Shown in pieces: positions 31,375 to 39,612 of a stretch of 62,597 bases of DNA. This DNA is from CAZGKX01 sp964525945. Lineage in GTDB: Bacteria > Pseudomonadota > Gammaproteobacteria > Legionellales > Legionellaceae. Each line of letters starts with the position of its first letter. Position 1 is the first letter of the stretch. The stretch is taken from positions 1 to 62,597 of the forward strand of contig CAZGKX010000006.1 of the NCBI GenBank assembly GCA_964525945.1, written 5' to 3'. The notes beneath the pieces were generated by a model. It was not told the DNA's origin and searched no databases. It saw only the letters and a list, made by a program, of their open reading frames with translations. Both the position numbers and the translations under genes were made by a program.

Positions 31375-32358
31375 CTAAATGGCTTGCCATAAACTATCCA
31401 CAAAATAATGTTTAGAATCAAAAAAATGCTCTATGATTTTAAACCCTGCCAATTGTGCGAACTCTTCAATTTGAGCAAGCGAATATTTATAAGAGCATTC
31501 ATTATGTATGGCATCCATCGGATCAAAATGGTAAGAACGTTGGATGGCAGGAATGGACACCCATTGCGCTTCGCGGGCGACCAAATAACTTTCCATCGCT
31601 GCATTGCTGACATTATACGTGGCGTAATGTTTGAATTTATTGACATCAAAATTTGCACCCAAGGTATTGTTCAAGCGGTGCAATAAATTCAGGTTAAAAT
31701 TGCGGGTGATTCCATCGGAATCATTGTAAGCACTCATGAGCAAATCAATGTCTTTCCGTAAATCAAAACCAATCAATACATAATCATTTTCATGCACATT
31801 TTCTTTCAGATGGCACAAAAAATCCTTGGCTTCGCTGATGGAAAAGTTACCAATGCTTGAACCTAAAAATAAAACAATGTTAGATATAGTCGACTCTAAA
31901 TTAAGCCATTCCAGCCCGTCAAAATAATCGGCGTGAATGGGTAATAAATGAATGGCTGGCTGATGTTTATCCAATTTCGTCACTATTTTGTTTAAATATT
32001 GCGCTGAAATATCAATCGGGATATAGGTGAAATTCATTTGTTCTTGTAAAAAATGATCAATCAATACTTCGGTTTTAATGCCCTCACCCGGTCCTAATTC
32101 CACCAGATTAAACCGTTCTTTGCCCAATCGTTTTGCCAATTTAAATTTAGCCGTGTTCAGAATTTCCAATTCACAACCGGTCAGATAATAATCGGGGTGA
32201 GCGGTTATTTGATTGAACAATTCACTGCCAAAATCATCATAAAAATATTTGGAAGGCAGCGATTTGATGGGTTTTGAAAAACCATCGATGACATCTTTTT
32301 TTAGATCATCCATCATATTGTAATTTTCGTTGCATTTTATATGCTCTATCTTAGTCAT
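31375..32358 (-). CDS. egtD: L-histidine N-alpha-methyltransferase (ergothioneine)
   Basis: Transfers three methyl groups from SAM to the alpha-amine of histidine to give hercynine, the first step of ergothioneine synthesis; cytoplasmic. The 327-residue product has the EgtD core: KSLPSKYFYDDFGSELFNQI at the N-terminus with TAHPDYYLT next, the SAM motif NLVELGPGEGIKTEVLI, and NIVLFLGSSIGNF. The substrate-binding Tyr (ITAHPDYYLT) and the late Glu/Ser region are in place. It begins 5 bases after egtB, with GGAATAA upstream, and is followed 16 bases later by the glycosyltransferase-like gene. Confidence 0.95.
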   Translation of the reverse strand: MTKIEHIKCNENYNMMDDLKKDVIDGFSKPIKSLPSKYFYDDFGSELFNQITAHPDYYLTGCELEILNTAKFKLAKRLGKERFNLVELGPGEGIKTEVLIDHFLQEQMNFTYIPIDISAQYLNKIVTKLDKHQPAIHLLPIHADYFDGLEWLNLESTISNIVLFLGSSIGNFSISEAKDFLCHLKENVHENDYVLIGFDLRKDIDLLMSAYNDSDGITRNFNLNLLHRLNNTLGANFDVNKFKHYATYNVSNAAMESYLVAREAQWVSIPAIQRSYHFDPMDAIHNECSYKYSLAQIEEFAQLAGFKIIEHFFDSKHYFVDSLWQAI

Positions 32359-32363
32359 TTCTA

Positions 32364-33638
32364 TTATTCCTTTTGATCATTCGCCAGACGAATCCCACTG
32401 AATTGTTCACGGTTATGTGCCAGGTAAAAATTCCGATACGAAGCTCTCATATGCGTGCTGGGTGTGACACAACAGCCACCACGCAACACCATTTGGTTGC
32501 ACATGAATTTGCCATTGTATTCGCTTAAAACACCACGGTAAGGCTTGAACCCTGGATACGGTGTATAAGGGCTCATGGTCCATTCCCATGCATCACCAAA
32601 AAATTGCTGCGGCTGAGCTGTCGCATGTGGGGCGGGTTGAGGATGAAACAAATGTTGCTCTAAATAATGACCCTCATGCGGATTTAAACGCGCTTGTTTT
32701 ACAAAATACTCCCATTCCATTTCGGTGGGTAAGCGTTTGCCGCGCCAGCGAGCATAAGCATCCGCCTCATAAAAACTGGTATGAGCAACTGGTGCATTGG
32801 GTTGGAGAGGATGTTGCCCATACAGGGTGAATTCATACCATTGGTTGTCTATTTTTTGCCAGTACAAAGGTGCCTGCCAGCGGTGTTGTTGGATGTAATC
32901 CCAGCCATCGGCGAGCCATAGGTTAGGGTTTTGATAACCGCCATCGTCAATGAATGCTTGGTATTCTTGATTGGTGACCAAGCGGTTGGCCATCGAAAAG
33001 GGGAGAAGTAGGCTAGCATGGGCAGGTTGTTCATTGTCATAACAAAAATCATGGCCTTCATGGCCGATGATGGCTGTGGTTTGATCAATGTCGATAAACG
33101 ATTCGACGGGTGTTGCTGTATCACAACGTGGGTTTGCTCTCGGTTGATAACTCGGTTTGTCCACGTTCAGAAAAAAATTAAATTTAATGCTCATTAATAT
33201 GAGCTCTTGGTGTTGTTGTTCATGTTGCAAACCAACGGTTAATAAGGTTTGTACGGTGCTGGGTATTGTTGTGGAGCACATGGTCAAGAACTCTTGCATG
33301 GCATGATCCACTTGATCACGATATGCATAAACTGTTTTAACGGTGGGGCGTGACAGCACGCCTCTTCTGTCTCGGGGGTAGGGTTGGCCCAATGACTGGT
33401 AGTATGAGTTAAACAAAGCTTGAAATAACGGGTCAAATGCACGATAGCCCGGCGCATGCGGAATTAAAATAAAGGTTTCAAAAAACCAAGTGGTGTGTGC
33501 CAAATGCCATTTGACAGGGCTGGCATCGATGGAACCTTGTACCACGTAATCTTCTGTTTCAAGTGGCTTGCAAATCTCTACCGTTTTCTGTCGAATGTGC
33601 TGGTAATGATGGCTCAATTCTTGCTGATTTTCGCCCAT
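32364..33638 (-). CDS. egtB: Iron-dependent sulfoxide synthase of ergothioneine synthesis
   Basis: Non-haem iron oxygenase that joins hercynine to a thiol donor (gamma-glutamylcysteine or cysteine) as a sulfoxide. The 424-residue product has an N-terminal DinB-like bundle with the iron ligands His in WHLAHTTWF and the pair in HEQQHQELI, then a C-terminal formylglycine-generating-enzyme-like domain (RLPTEMEWEYF, FFGDAWEWTMSPYTPYPGF, NQMVLRGGCCVTP, YRNFY). No egtA or egtC is nearby, which would suit an enzyme using cysteine directly, though they could be elsewhere. It is the first gene of the egtB-egtD-glycosyltransferase unit. Confidence 0.94.
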   Translation of the reverse strand: MGENQQELSHHYQHIRQKTVEICKPLETEDYVVQGSIDASPVKWHLAHTTWFFETFILIPHAPGYRAFDPLFQALFNSYYQSLGQPYPRDRRGVLSRPTVKTVYAYRDQVDHAMQEFLTMCSTTIPSTVQTLLTVGLQHEQQHQELILMSIKFNFFLNVDKPSYQPRANPRCDTATPVESFIDIDQTTAIIGHEGHDFCYDNEQPAHASLLLPFSMANRLVTNQEYQAFIDDGGYQNPNLWLADGWDYIQQHRWQAPLYWQKIDNQWYEFTLYGQHPLQPNAPVAHTSFYEADAYARWRGKRLPTEMEWEYFVKQARLNPHEGHYLEQHLFHPQPAPHATAQPQQFFGDAWEWTMSPYTPYPGFKPYRGVLSEYNGKFMCNQMVLRGGCCVTPSTHMRASYRNFYLAHNREQFSGIRLANDQKE

Positions 33639-33694
33639 AAAAAATAGCCAAGACTGAAAGGGTAATTACAGTGTAGCTTATTATTTAAAAGACG

Positions 33695-34396
33695 TTAGCC
33701 ATTGGATTTTTTAATTAAAATTCTTGCTAAAAAAATACCAGATTCATACATGGCACACAGCGGTACAGCCACTAAAATCTGAGAAAGCACATCGGGTGGG
33801 GTCAAAAGCATCCCCATCGTAAATGCTGCTACGATAAAATAAGGTCTGGCATTTTTTAAAGTGGTTATGCTGATGATGTTGACTTTAATTAAAATCAACG
33901 ACAGCAACGGAATTTGAAAGCCCACGCCAAAGATCAACAACATTCTGGTGATAAAATCAGCAGCTGAACCCATATCAGGCATGAATTTGACGCCAAAGGG
34001 TGTAGCTTTTGCAAAAAAATGAAACAAACAAGGCAAGATCAAATAAAAACAAAACACCACCCCCAATAAGAATAAACAACTGCTCATCCACAAGATAACG
34101 CTTAAATACCGCCGCTCTTGCAAATACAGGCCCGGGGCTGCAAATTTCCAGGCATGCCATAAAGCAACGGGGGTTGTGCATAACATGGCTAAATCCGCTG
34201 CCAGTTTAATGGGAATAAAGAGGGGAGAGCTTACATCCGTTGCAATTAATCCACTTTGCGGAGGTAATGCTTTGAGCAATGGTTGGATGTAATAATGAAA
34301 CAATTGGGGCGCAACATTAAAAAAAACAACAAACACCAGTATAAATAAGGATAGCACATACAACATGCGTTTACGCAATTCCAAAAAATGACGCAC
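33695..34396 (-). CDS. tatC: Twin-arginine translocase subunit TatC
   Basis: Central receptor of the Tat pathway in the inner membrane; binds twin-arginine signal peptides. The 233-residue product has six membrane segments and the conserved N-terminal HFLELRKRMLYV (signal-peptide-binding Glu), FKFMPDMGSAADF and a TPPDVLSQ loop. The start is GTG 34396; the frame stays open a further 10 codons upstream without a better start, so the extreme N-terminus is uncertain and slightly short. tatA and tatB are not adjacent, an unusual split; the upstream gene is an unrelated basic/acidic protein. Confidence 0.92.
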   Translation of the reverse strand: MRHFLELRKRMLYVLSLFILVFVVFFNVAPQLFHYYIQPLLKALPPQSGLIATDVSSPLFIPIKLAADLAMLCTTPVALWHAWKFAAPGLYLQERRYLSVILWMSSCLFLLGVVFCFYLILPCLFHFFAKATPFGVKFMPDMGSAADFITRMLLIFGVGFQIPLLSLILIKVNIISITTLKNARPYFIVAAFTMGMLLTPPDVLSQILVAVPLCAMYESGIFLARILIKKSNG

Positions 34397-34462
34397 AATG
34401 GCTGCTCTTGTTTGATTTTGCGCACAAATTTAGCATGCATGGTTTAAATAATGCAAGCAAAT

Positions 34463-34954
34463 TTACCTGCGAGTGGGCTTGGCTGCATGATCCACCTCTG
34501 GCGGATGTTGTGCTTTTCTAAAATCGGACATTTTTTTACGGTAGATTTGATTTTCAATGGTTTTTAAACCATTGCGAACGGGTGTACTCTCATTGTTTGC
34601 CAATGCGATTTCCAACTGTTGTTTAATTTCTTCAAACGAGCCTTTGTACAATTTGCCATTGCCACAAGAAAAATAATGCGCGTTGAGCTCTTGCTTCTCA
34701 GGAGACAGGCAGGTGACGAGAAACTCACGTGACTTCGAGGCTTGCTGGCTAAAAAAAGTAGTGGCTTCTTCTTGGGTATCGAAAATGACGGTACCGTCAG
34801 GTTCTGGCTTGCGTTTGAACAGCCGTTCGTAATCGCTGAGGATTGTTTCCCACTCAACGGGTTTTAGGGACGGTTTATAAGCCCTAGCCGCGGCATTTTT
34901 CTTTTGCTGATGGGCAATGCGTTCTTCTTCTTCTTGCTGTTTCTTTTTGGTCAC
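34463..34954 (-). CDS. Charged protein of unknown function upstream of tatC
   Basis: A 163-residue protein that I do not recognise. GTG 34954 is chosen because GGGGA lies nine bases before it; a GTG three codons earlier (34963) is too close to that site. The N-terminal 25 residues are a highly charged helix (KKKQQEEEERIAHQQKK). The middle (WETILSDYERLFKRKPEPDG, TVIFDTQEEATTFFSQQA, FLVTCLSP, HYFSCGNGKLYKGSF) reads as a small alpha/beta domain. The tail is basic. No signal peptide or membrane segment is present. It sits where tatB would be expected but shows no TatB membrane helix. It could be an effector or a regulator; the sequence does not decide. Confidence 0.55.
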   Translation of the reverse strand: MTKKKQQEEEERIAHQQKKNAAARAYKPSLKPVEWETILSDYERLFKRKPEPDGTVIFDTQEEATTFFSQQASKSREFLVTCLSPEKQELNAHYFSCGNGKLYKGSFEEIKQQLEIALANNESTPVRNGLKTIENQIYRKKMSDFRKAQHPPEVDHAAKPTRR

Positions 34955-35086
34955 GTCTATCACTCCCCAAAAAATCAGTTTATAGTTAATATTTTAACAT
35001 AATGTTGATAGGTAATACAGTCTCTTGTGGCTGGTACGCGTTATAAAAAAAAAATTAAATAATATGCCGTAAACAATTGGCTAAAG

Positions 35087-35182
35087 TTACATTCCACTGA
35101 TACAGTATGAATATCCACATCAGGTTTACCACTTCCTGGTTGTGAATGTAATCCAAGGCCTGAACGTGTTCAGGCCTTTTTA
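35087..35182 (+). ncRNA. Possible small RNA ending in a strong terminator (plus strand)
   Basis: TTACATTC (35087-35094) pairs with GAATGTAA (35144-35151), enclosing an inner pairing of CACA-CAGG (35116-35124) with CCTG...TGTG (35135-35144). Next to it is a terminator hairpin, AAGGCCTGAA (35155-35164), loop CGTG, TTCAGGCCTT (35169-35178), followed by T residues. No plus-strand gene exists to be terminated here, since both neighbours are on the minus strand. No clear promoter is visible upstream. It could instead be a terminator of the minus-strand BON operon read in reverse. Confidence 0.35.
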
Positions 35183-35758
35183 TTGGGGCTTATCGCTTAA
35201 ATTATAATATTTAAATAATTTAACCACTCGTTTCACTCCATAACTCGTTCTCGCGAATCGAATCACATGATTGGCTTGCTCGGGAATGACATCACCCATT
35301 AAATACACAATTTGACCTGAGGTTACTACCTTAAAGGAGTGGGGATCAATGCTTGAGTCTGAGAATATTTGACTGCGAATGGTGGCTGTAATGACACTGT
35401 CTTCGAGCGGCGTATCCTCGGGTAAGCGGGTCACATCGATTTGATTGAACAAACGCCTCACCCCCGGCAATGCAGCTATTTTTTGAGTCGCTTCGTCACG
35501 CAGAATCCGGCTGGGGACGTAGCCTACCAGCAATACATCACCATTAAAAACGGCAGTGTCTATCGAGCAATCATCTTGTTGCAAACGTTTATTGTGGTAA
35601 ATGATCCGATTGACATTGGCGGACAATTTAAAATCACTCACTTTTTTATAAATATTGTGCCTGTCGTACGCTAAATTTACCCCTGTCCACACATTGGAAA
35701 TGCAACCTGTCAGAAACATGCTAATGCATGCGATTGTAAAAATCTGCCAGCGTTTCAT
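35180..35758 (-). CDS. BON-domain outer-membrane lipoprotein (DolP-like), second copy
   Basis: A 192-residue lipoprotein. Start ATG 35758 with GAGGA ten bases upstream; an earlier in-frame start would hide the signal peptide. The lipobox FLTGC gives a mature N-terminal Cys. Two BON domains follow: one around NGDVLLVGYVPSRILRDEA with VRRLFNQIDV, and a second around SGQIVYLMGDVIPEQANHVI with VKRVVKLFKYY. DolP in E. coli supports outer-membrane integrity and binds anionic phospholipid. This copy follows a paralogue in the diaA operon. A duplicated BON lipoprotein is not typical of the E. coli arrangement. Confidence 0.85.
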   Translation of the reverse strand: MKRWQIFTIACISMFLTGCISNVWTGVNLAYDRHNIYKKVSDFKLSANVNRIIYHNKRLQQDDCSIDTAVFNGDVLLVGYVPSRILRDEATQKIAALPGVRRLFNQIDVTRLPEDTPLEDSVITATIRSQIFSDSSIDPHSFKVVTSGQIVYLMGDVIPEQANHVIRFARTSYGVKRVVKLFKYYNLSDKPQ

Positions 35759-35813
35759 GATAACACGTCCTCGCAAATGGATGTTCATGCAACATCAATA
35801 ACAGTAATGCATG

Positions 35814-36377
35814 TTAATGTACATATTGAAAGACTTTAACGACTTTTTTTACCCCCTCGACATGCCTTGCCACATTGGCCGCTAAATTGGCTTGTGCGGG
35901 TGTGACTATCCCCATTAAATAGACGGTGGCATTTTCGGTGATGATACGTATCGAACCAGATGCCAGGCCTTTTTGAGTGAGCATTTTGCTGCGCACTTGG
36001 CCTGTTATGAGCGTATCTTTGCTTTGTTGCACCAACGAGATAGGGTGACCCACGGTGATTTGATTGTAAACACGCTGCACATACCGCGTGTTTTTCGCAA
36101 TTTTTTCTGCAACTTCACGCAGCGACGCGACCGGCGCTTGCCCTACCAATAAAACCACTTCATTAAAACTACTCACAACAATGCGGGTGTTGCGAAAACG
36201 CCGATCCGTGACAATGTCCGTATGCACCACATGAAATATACGGGTGTCTTTCTCAAGCATGGTGACCGTTCGGCGATCGTAAACAGCCAATCCTCCTGCG
36301 GCGCCGGCGACCACAGCTGCGACACAGCCGGTTAAAAACGAAACCAATAATGCAATGATGATGGTTTTAAATGCCAT
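35814..36377 (-). CDS. dolP: BON-domain lipoprotein DolP (YraP)
   Basis: A 187-residue outer-membrane lipoprotein with signal peptide MAFKTIIIALLVSFLTGC (lipobox LTGC). Two BON domains: FNEVVLLVGQAPVASLREVA with VQRVYNQITV, and NATVYLMGIVTPAQANLAAN with VEGVKKVVKVFQYV. The RRTVTMLEKDTRI segment between the lipid anchor and the first BON is typical of DolP. It follows diaA by 2 bases, reproducing the E. coli order yraN-diaA-dolP, which supports the orthology. It precedes a second BON lipoprotein. Confidence 0.9.
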   Translation of the reverse strand: MAFKTIIIALLVSFLTGCVAAVVAGAAGGLAVYDRRTVTMLEKDTRIFHVVHTDIVTDRRFRNTRIVVSSFNEVVLLVGQAPVASLREVAEKIAKNTRYVQRVYNQITVGHPISLVQQSKDTLITGQVRSKMLTQKGLASGSIRIITENATVYLMGIVTPAQANLAANVARHVEGVKKVVKVFQYVH

Positions 36378-36379
36378 GA

Positions 36380-36979
36380 CTACCCCAGCATTTGCCCAAA
36401 CAACGATTGATCAATCAAATCGCAAAAGCAATGCAAAATAAACAAATGCATTTCCCGAATACGTGCAGCGGAATCGCCTGCGACTCGCAATTCAATGTCT
36501 TCTGGGCCTAAATGATTGGCCAACACCCCACCATCGCGTCCACTCAATGCAATGGTATCCATGCCGCGATCTTTGGCGGCATTCACCGCATTTAATACAC
36601 TGTTCGAATTACCGGTGGTGGATAAAATCATCAACACATCTTGTTCTTGCCCCAGCGCTTGAATTTGACGAGCAAACACTTGCTCATAATGGCCTTCATT
36701 GGCAACAGAGGTGAGTGCGGCAAGATCGGCACTGAGCACAATAACGGGCAGCGGCGGGCGTTCCACTTCAAAATGGTTGAGCATGGCTGCGGAAAAATGA
36801 AAACAATTGGCCGCAGAAGCACCATTGCCGCACAACAAAATTTTACCATCGTTCAACAAGCAATTGACTAATCGTTGGCTGGCTTCGGCAATAATGGGTG
36901 CCATCGCATCAGCTGCGACTATTTTTGCTTCAATGTTAATTTCGAAAAGATGTTTCACACGCTCTTCAAGCTGGGTCAT
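36380..36979 (-). CDS. diaA: DnaA initiator-associating protein DiaA (SIS domain)
   Basis: Tetrameric SIS-fold protein related to phosphoheptose isomerase; in E. coli it binds DnaA and promotes assembly at oriC. The 199-residue product starts at ATG 36979, five bases past the yraN stop. Conserved segments are KILLCGNGASAANCFHFSAA, NHFEVERPPLPVI, DVLMILSTTGNS and IREMHLFILHCFCDLID. Similarity to DiaA is stronger than to GmhA, and the gene order yraN-diaA-dolP is that of E. coli. The alternative, sedoheptulose-7-phosphate isomerase, is less likely. Confidence 0.88.
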   Translation of the reverse strand: MTQLEERVKHLFEINIEAKIVAADAMAPIIAEASQRLVNCLLNDGKILLCGNGASAANCFHFSAAMLNHFEVERPPLPVIVLSADLAALTSVANEGHYEQVFARQIQALGQEQDVLMILSTTGNSNSVLNAVNAAKDRGMDTIALSGRDGGVLANHLGPEDIELRVAGDSAARIREMHLFILHCFCDLIDQSLFGQMLG

Positions 36980-36984
36980 GGTGT

Positions 36985-37338
36985 TCACCAAAGTTCAAAC
37001 GCATTTTTTATCCAAGTGATGGCCGACTTGGAGCCTTCCATCGCAATCACGTCAAAGCGGCAGGGTGGCGTGTCAACCCCATGAAATGCCTGTAAATAAA
37101 AATAAGCCGTTTTAATCAATTTCTGTTGTTTGTTGCGGGTAATGCTTGCCAACGGCCCCCCATACTGATTGCTGTGACGGGCCCGTACCTCAATGAAAAC
37201 CAAATAATGATCATCGCGCATGATTAAATCAATTTCGCCGAGTCGACAACGGTAATTGCTTTTGAGCCAGATCAAACCCTGTGCAATGAGATAGCGGCGC
37301 GCTTGATCTTCAGCAGCATAACCGATTTCTTGTGACAT
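36985..37338 (-). CDS. yraN: YraN/UPF0102 family endonuclease-like protein
   Basis: A 117-residue protein of the restriction-endonuclease-like (PD-(D/E)XK) fold. Conserved residues read EDQARRYLIAQGL, then NYRCRLGEIDLIMRDDHYLVFIEVRAR, with the Glu, Asp and Glu-Val-Arg of the putative active site. Its function in cells is not known. It is followed within 5 bases by diaA, as in other gammaproteobacteria. The upstream neighbour parB ends 9 bases away on the same strand. Confidence 0.92.
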   Translation of the reverse strand: MSQEIGYAAEDQARRYLIAQGLIWLKSNYRCRLGEIDLIMRDDHYLVFIEVRARHSNQYGGPLASITRNKQQKLIKTAYFYLQAFHGVDTPPCRFDVIAMEGSKSAITWIKNAFELW

Positions 37339-37347
37339 GGTCTGCCC

Positions 37348-38214
37348 CTAAACCAAGAGAAGATTGATCATTTTTTCCAGATTTTGGGGGTTGTTGTAGT
37401 GAATAACCAATGATCCTTGTCCCGCTTTCCCTTGCTTCAGGTTTATTTTGGTTTGCAGCTGTTGTGCAAGCGTTTGCAATTGTTCTTGAAACAACGGCAT
37501 TTCTTCTGTCTGTGTTGCCATGGATGGTTTTTTATTTTTAAGGCGCGTGACCATGGCTTCTGTTTCGCGTACCGATAAATTTTTAGCAATGATCACGTGT
37601 GCTATCTGGGTTTGTTGTTCGTGATCCAGCATGATTAAACAACGCGCGTGTCCCATTTCTAAATCACCATGCTCCAACATTCGACTTACATCCGCGTTTA
37701 AATTCAATAAGCGCAAATAGTTGCTCACCGCTGTTCTCGATTTACCCAGCAATTCCGCGATTTGCTGGTGGGTCAAACTGAATTCTTCGGTTAAGCGCTG
37801 CATAGCACGCGCCTGATCCATGGCATTCAGATCTTCGCGTTGTAAATTTTCCACCAACGCCATTGCCATGGCTGTTTCATCATCCACTTGACGAACGATA
37901 ACCGCTATTTCTGATAGATCGGCCAATTGACAGGCTCGCCACCGGCGTTCGCCTGCAATAATTTCATAGCGGCCCGTTAATAATTTTCGTACAATAAGGG
38001 GTTGCAGCAAGCCTTGTTTTTTAATGGATTCAGCAAGTTCTGCCAGTGCATTTTCATCAAAATCCCGACGTGGTTGGTATTGCCCTGGTTGCAAGTCATG
38101 CACAGGCAATAGCGTCATCCTTGTGGTATCCCCGCTTTGCCGTTCAACAGCACGCTCTGCTTGCCCCAATAATGCCGATAAATTTCGGCCCAGGCCGCCA
38201 CGTTTTGTACTCAT
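37348..38214 (-). CDS. parB: Chromosome partitioning protein ParB
   Basis: CTP-dependent clamp that loads at parS and spreads around the origin region. The 288-residue product has the N-terminal RGGLGRNLSALLG box, the ParB/Srx CTP-binding domain with GRYEIIAGERRWRACQLA, a helix-turn-helix (LTHQQIAELLGKSRTAVSNYLRLL) and a C-terminal dimerisation domain. The start overlaps the parA stop by 4 bases (ATGA). I found no perfect parS in the window. Confidence 0.96.
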   Translation of the reverse strand: MSTKRGGLGRNLSALLGQAERAVERQSGDTTRMTLLPVHDLQPGQYQPRRDFDENALAELAESIKKQGLLQPLIVRKLLTGRYEIIAGERRWRACQLADLSEIAVIVRQVDDETAMAMALVENLQREDLNAMDQARAMQRLTEEFSLTHQQIAELLGKSRTAVSNYLRLLNLNADVSRMLEHGDLEMGHARCLIMLDHEQQTQIAHVIIAKNLSVRETEAMVTRLKNKKPSMATQTEEMPLFQEQLQTLAQQLQTKINLKQGKAGQGSLVIHYNNPQNLEKMINLLLV

Positions 38215-38984
38215 ACGGTCACCGCTGTTTGTTTGCTCAGTAATTCAGATGCCAAAACCAAATAGGCAGAGGCACCTGCCGATGTTCTATCGTATTGCAA
38301 TACCGGCATACCATGGCTGGGTGCTTCGGCCAATCGCACGGTACGAGGGATAACGGCGCGATACACTTTGTTTTCAAAATGTGCCAGTAACTGCTTAGAC
38401 ACATCCGAACATAAACGATTACGTGCATCGTACATGGTTCTTAAAACCCCTTCTAACGTCAACCGAGGATTTATGGCAGCTTGAACTTGTTGAATGGTTG
38501 ACAATAAAGCAGCCAATCCTTCCAACGCATAATATTCACATTGCATTGGAATGAGCACCGAGTCTGCGGCCACTAGGGCATTGAGAGTCAATGTGTTTAA
38601 GGTGGGAGGGCAATCAATTAAAATAAAATTATAATCGCTTTGCAGCGGTTGCAGGGCTTTAAATAAAAATGTTTCACGGTGATTGCGTTCCATTAAATTC
38701 ACTTCGGCAACGGTCAGATCGCCATTGGCAGGAATTAAATCAAAACCAGCAAACGTTGTTAAACACGCTTGCTTGGCCAAACAATCGTGCAGCAAAACGT
38801 CATTGCAAGAATGCACCAATTCATTTTTATCAACACCACATCCCATGGTGGCATTGCCTTGCGGATCCAAATCCACCAACAGGACTTGCTGCTGACTCGC
38901 GGCTAAAGATGCTGCTAAATTGATAGCCGTTGTGGTTTTACCAACACCGCCTTTTTGATTCGCAATGGCGATAATTTTTGCCAT
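38211..38984 (-). CDS. parA: Chromosome partitioning ATPase ParA
   Basis: Walker-type ATPase that works with ParB in origin segregation. The 257-residue product starts at ATG 38984 (MAKIIAIANQKGGVGKTTTA), where the deviant Walker A motif KGGVGKTT lies almost at the N-terminus. An in-frame upstream extension runs into rsmG and is not credible. Further motifs are VLLVDLDPQGNATMG, LIDCPPTLNTLTLNAL and IPMQCEYYALEGL. It follows rsmG by 7 bases and overlaps parB by 4. Confidence 0.97.
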   Translation of the reverse strand: MAKIIAIANQKGGVGKTTTAINLAASLAASQQQVLLVDLDPQGNATMGCGVDKNELVHSCNDVLLHDCLAKQACLTTFAGFDLIPANGDLTVAEVNLMERNHRETFLFKALQPLQSDYNFILIDCPPTLNTLTLNALVAADSVLIPMQCEYYALEGLAALLSTIQQVQAAINPRLTLEGVLRTMYDARNRLCSDVSKQLLAHFENKVYRAVIPRTVRLAEAPSHGMPVLQYDRTSAGASAYLVLASELLSKQTAVTV

Positions 38985-38991
38985 AAAATGG

Positions 38992-39612
38992 TTATCCCTT
39001 ATTGTCGATAATGATGCAGCAACGCTCTCCTTCAACACCTGTCACTGCATATGTTTCTACGCGGTAGTGTTGTTGAATGGATGCCAACTCTGCGTCTGGG
39101 TGGCGACCTTTCATGGCCACCCATATGCCTTGTTTTGCAATGAGATGTTTTGTCCAATCCATCATGGTTTGTAGCTCACTGAAAGCTCGGCTGACGATGG
39201 TATCAAAACCGTCTTCGCGATGATAATCTTCAACGCGTGTTTGAACAATGTCAATATTATTTAATGATAATACCCGTTTTACTTCCCGTAAAAAACGTAT
39301 TTTTTTGCCATTGCTGTCCAATAAGACAATGTTTAGGTCGGGTCGGGCCAAAGCAAGTGGAATACCCGGTAAGCCAGGCCCGGTACCGACATCAAGCACA
39401 TCGGTGGCTTTTATCCAGCCGGTGATGGCTAAACTGTCCAAAACGTGGCGAGCCACCATGCTTTCCATATCGCGCACGGCGGTAAGATTATAGGCTTGAT
39501 TCCATTTATGTAAAAGGGACAAATAACCAAAAAGCTTGTCCACATCCATGTCCAGCTCCAGAGATTTTATGCCAGCAACCAATCTGTCTTTAATGAACTC
39601 GGAATCACTCAT
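38992..39612 (-). CDS. rsmG: 16S rRNA (guanine527-N7)-methyltransferase
   Basis: Methylates G527 of 16S rRNA using SAM (formerly GidB). The 206-residue product has the Rossmann motif TDVLDVGTGPGLPGIPLALARP, then NIVLLDSNGKKIRFLREV, and the late FDTIVSRAFSEL. It overlaps mnmG by 4 bases upstream and precedes parA by 7, the classical gidA-gidB-parA-parB order. Confidence 0.97.
   Translation of the reverse strand: MSDSEFIKDRLVAGIKSLELDMDVDKLFGYLSLLHKWNQAYNLTAVRDMESMVARHVLDSLAITGWIKATDVLDVGTGPGLPGIPLALARPDLNIVLLDSNGKKIRFLREVKRVLSLNNIDIVQTRVEDYHREDGFDTIVSRAFSELQTMMDWTKHLIAKQGIWVAMKGRHPDAELASIQQHYRVETYAVTGVEGERCCIIIDNKG

Noticed and set aside
36380..36979. Phosphoheptose isomerase GmhA
   Set aside because: Sequence and the yraN-diaA-dolP gene order fit DiaA better.
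38660..38700. Possible parS site (TGTTTCACGGTGA inside parA)
   Set aside because: It has an extra base in the centre and no matching right half; no perfect TGTTTCACGTGAAACA was seen anywhere in the window.
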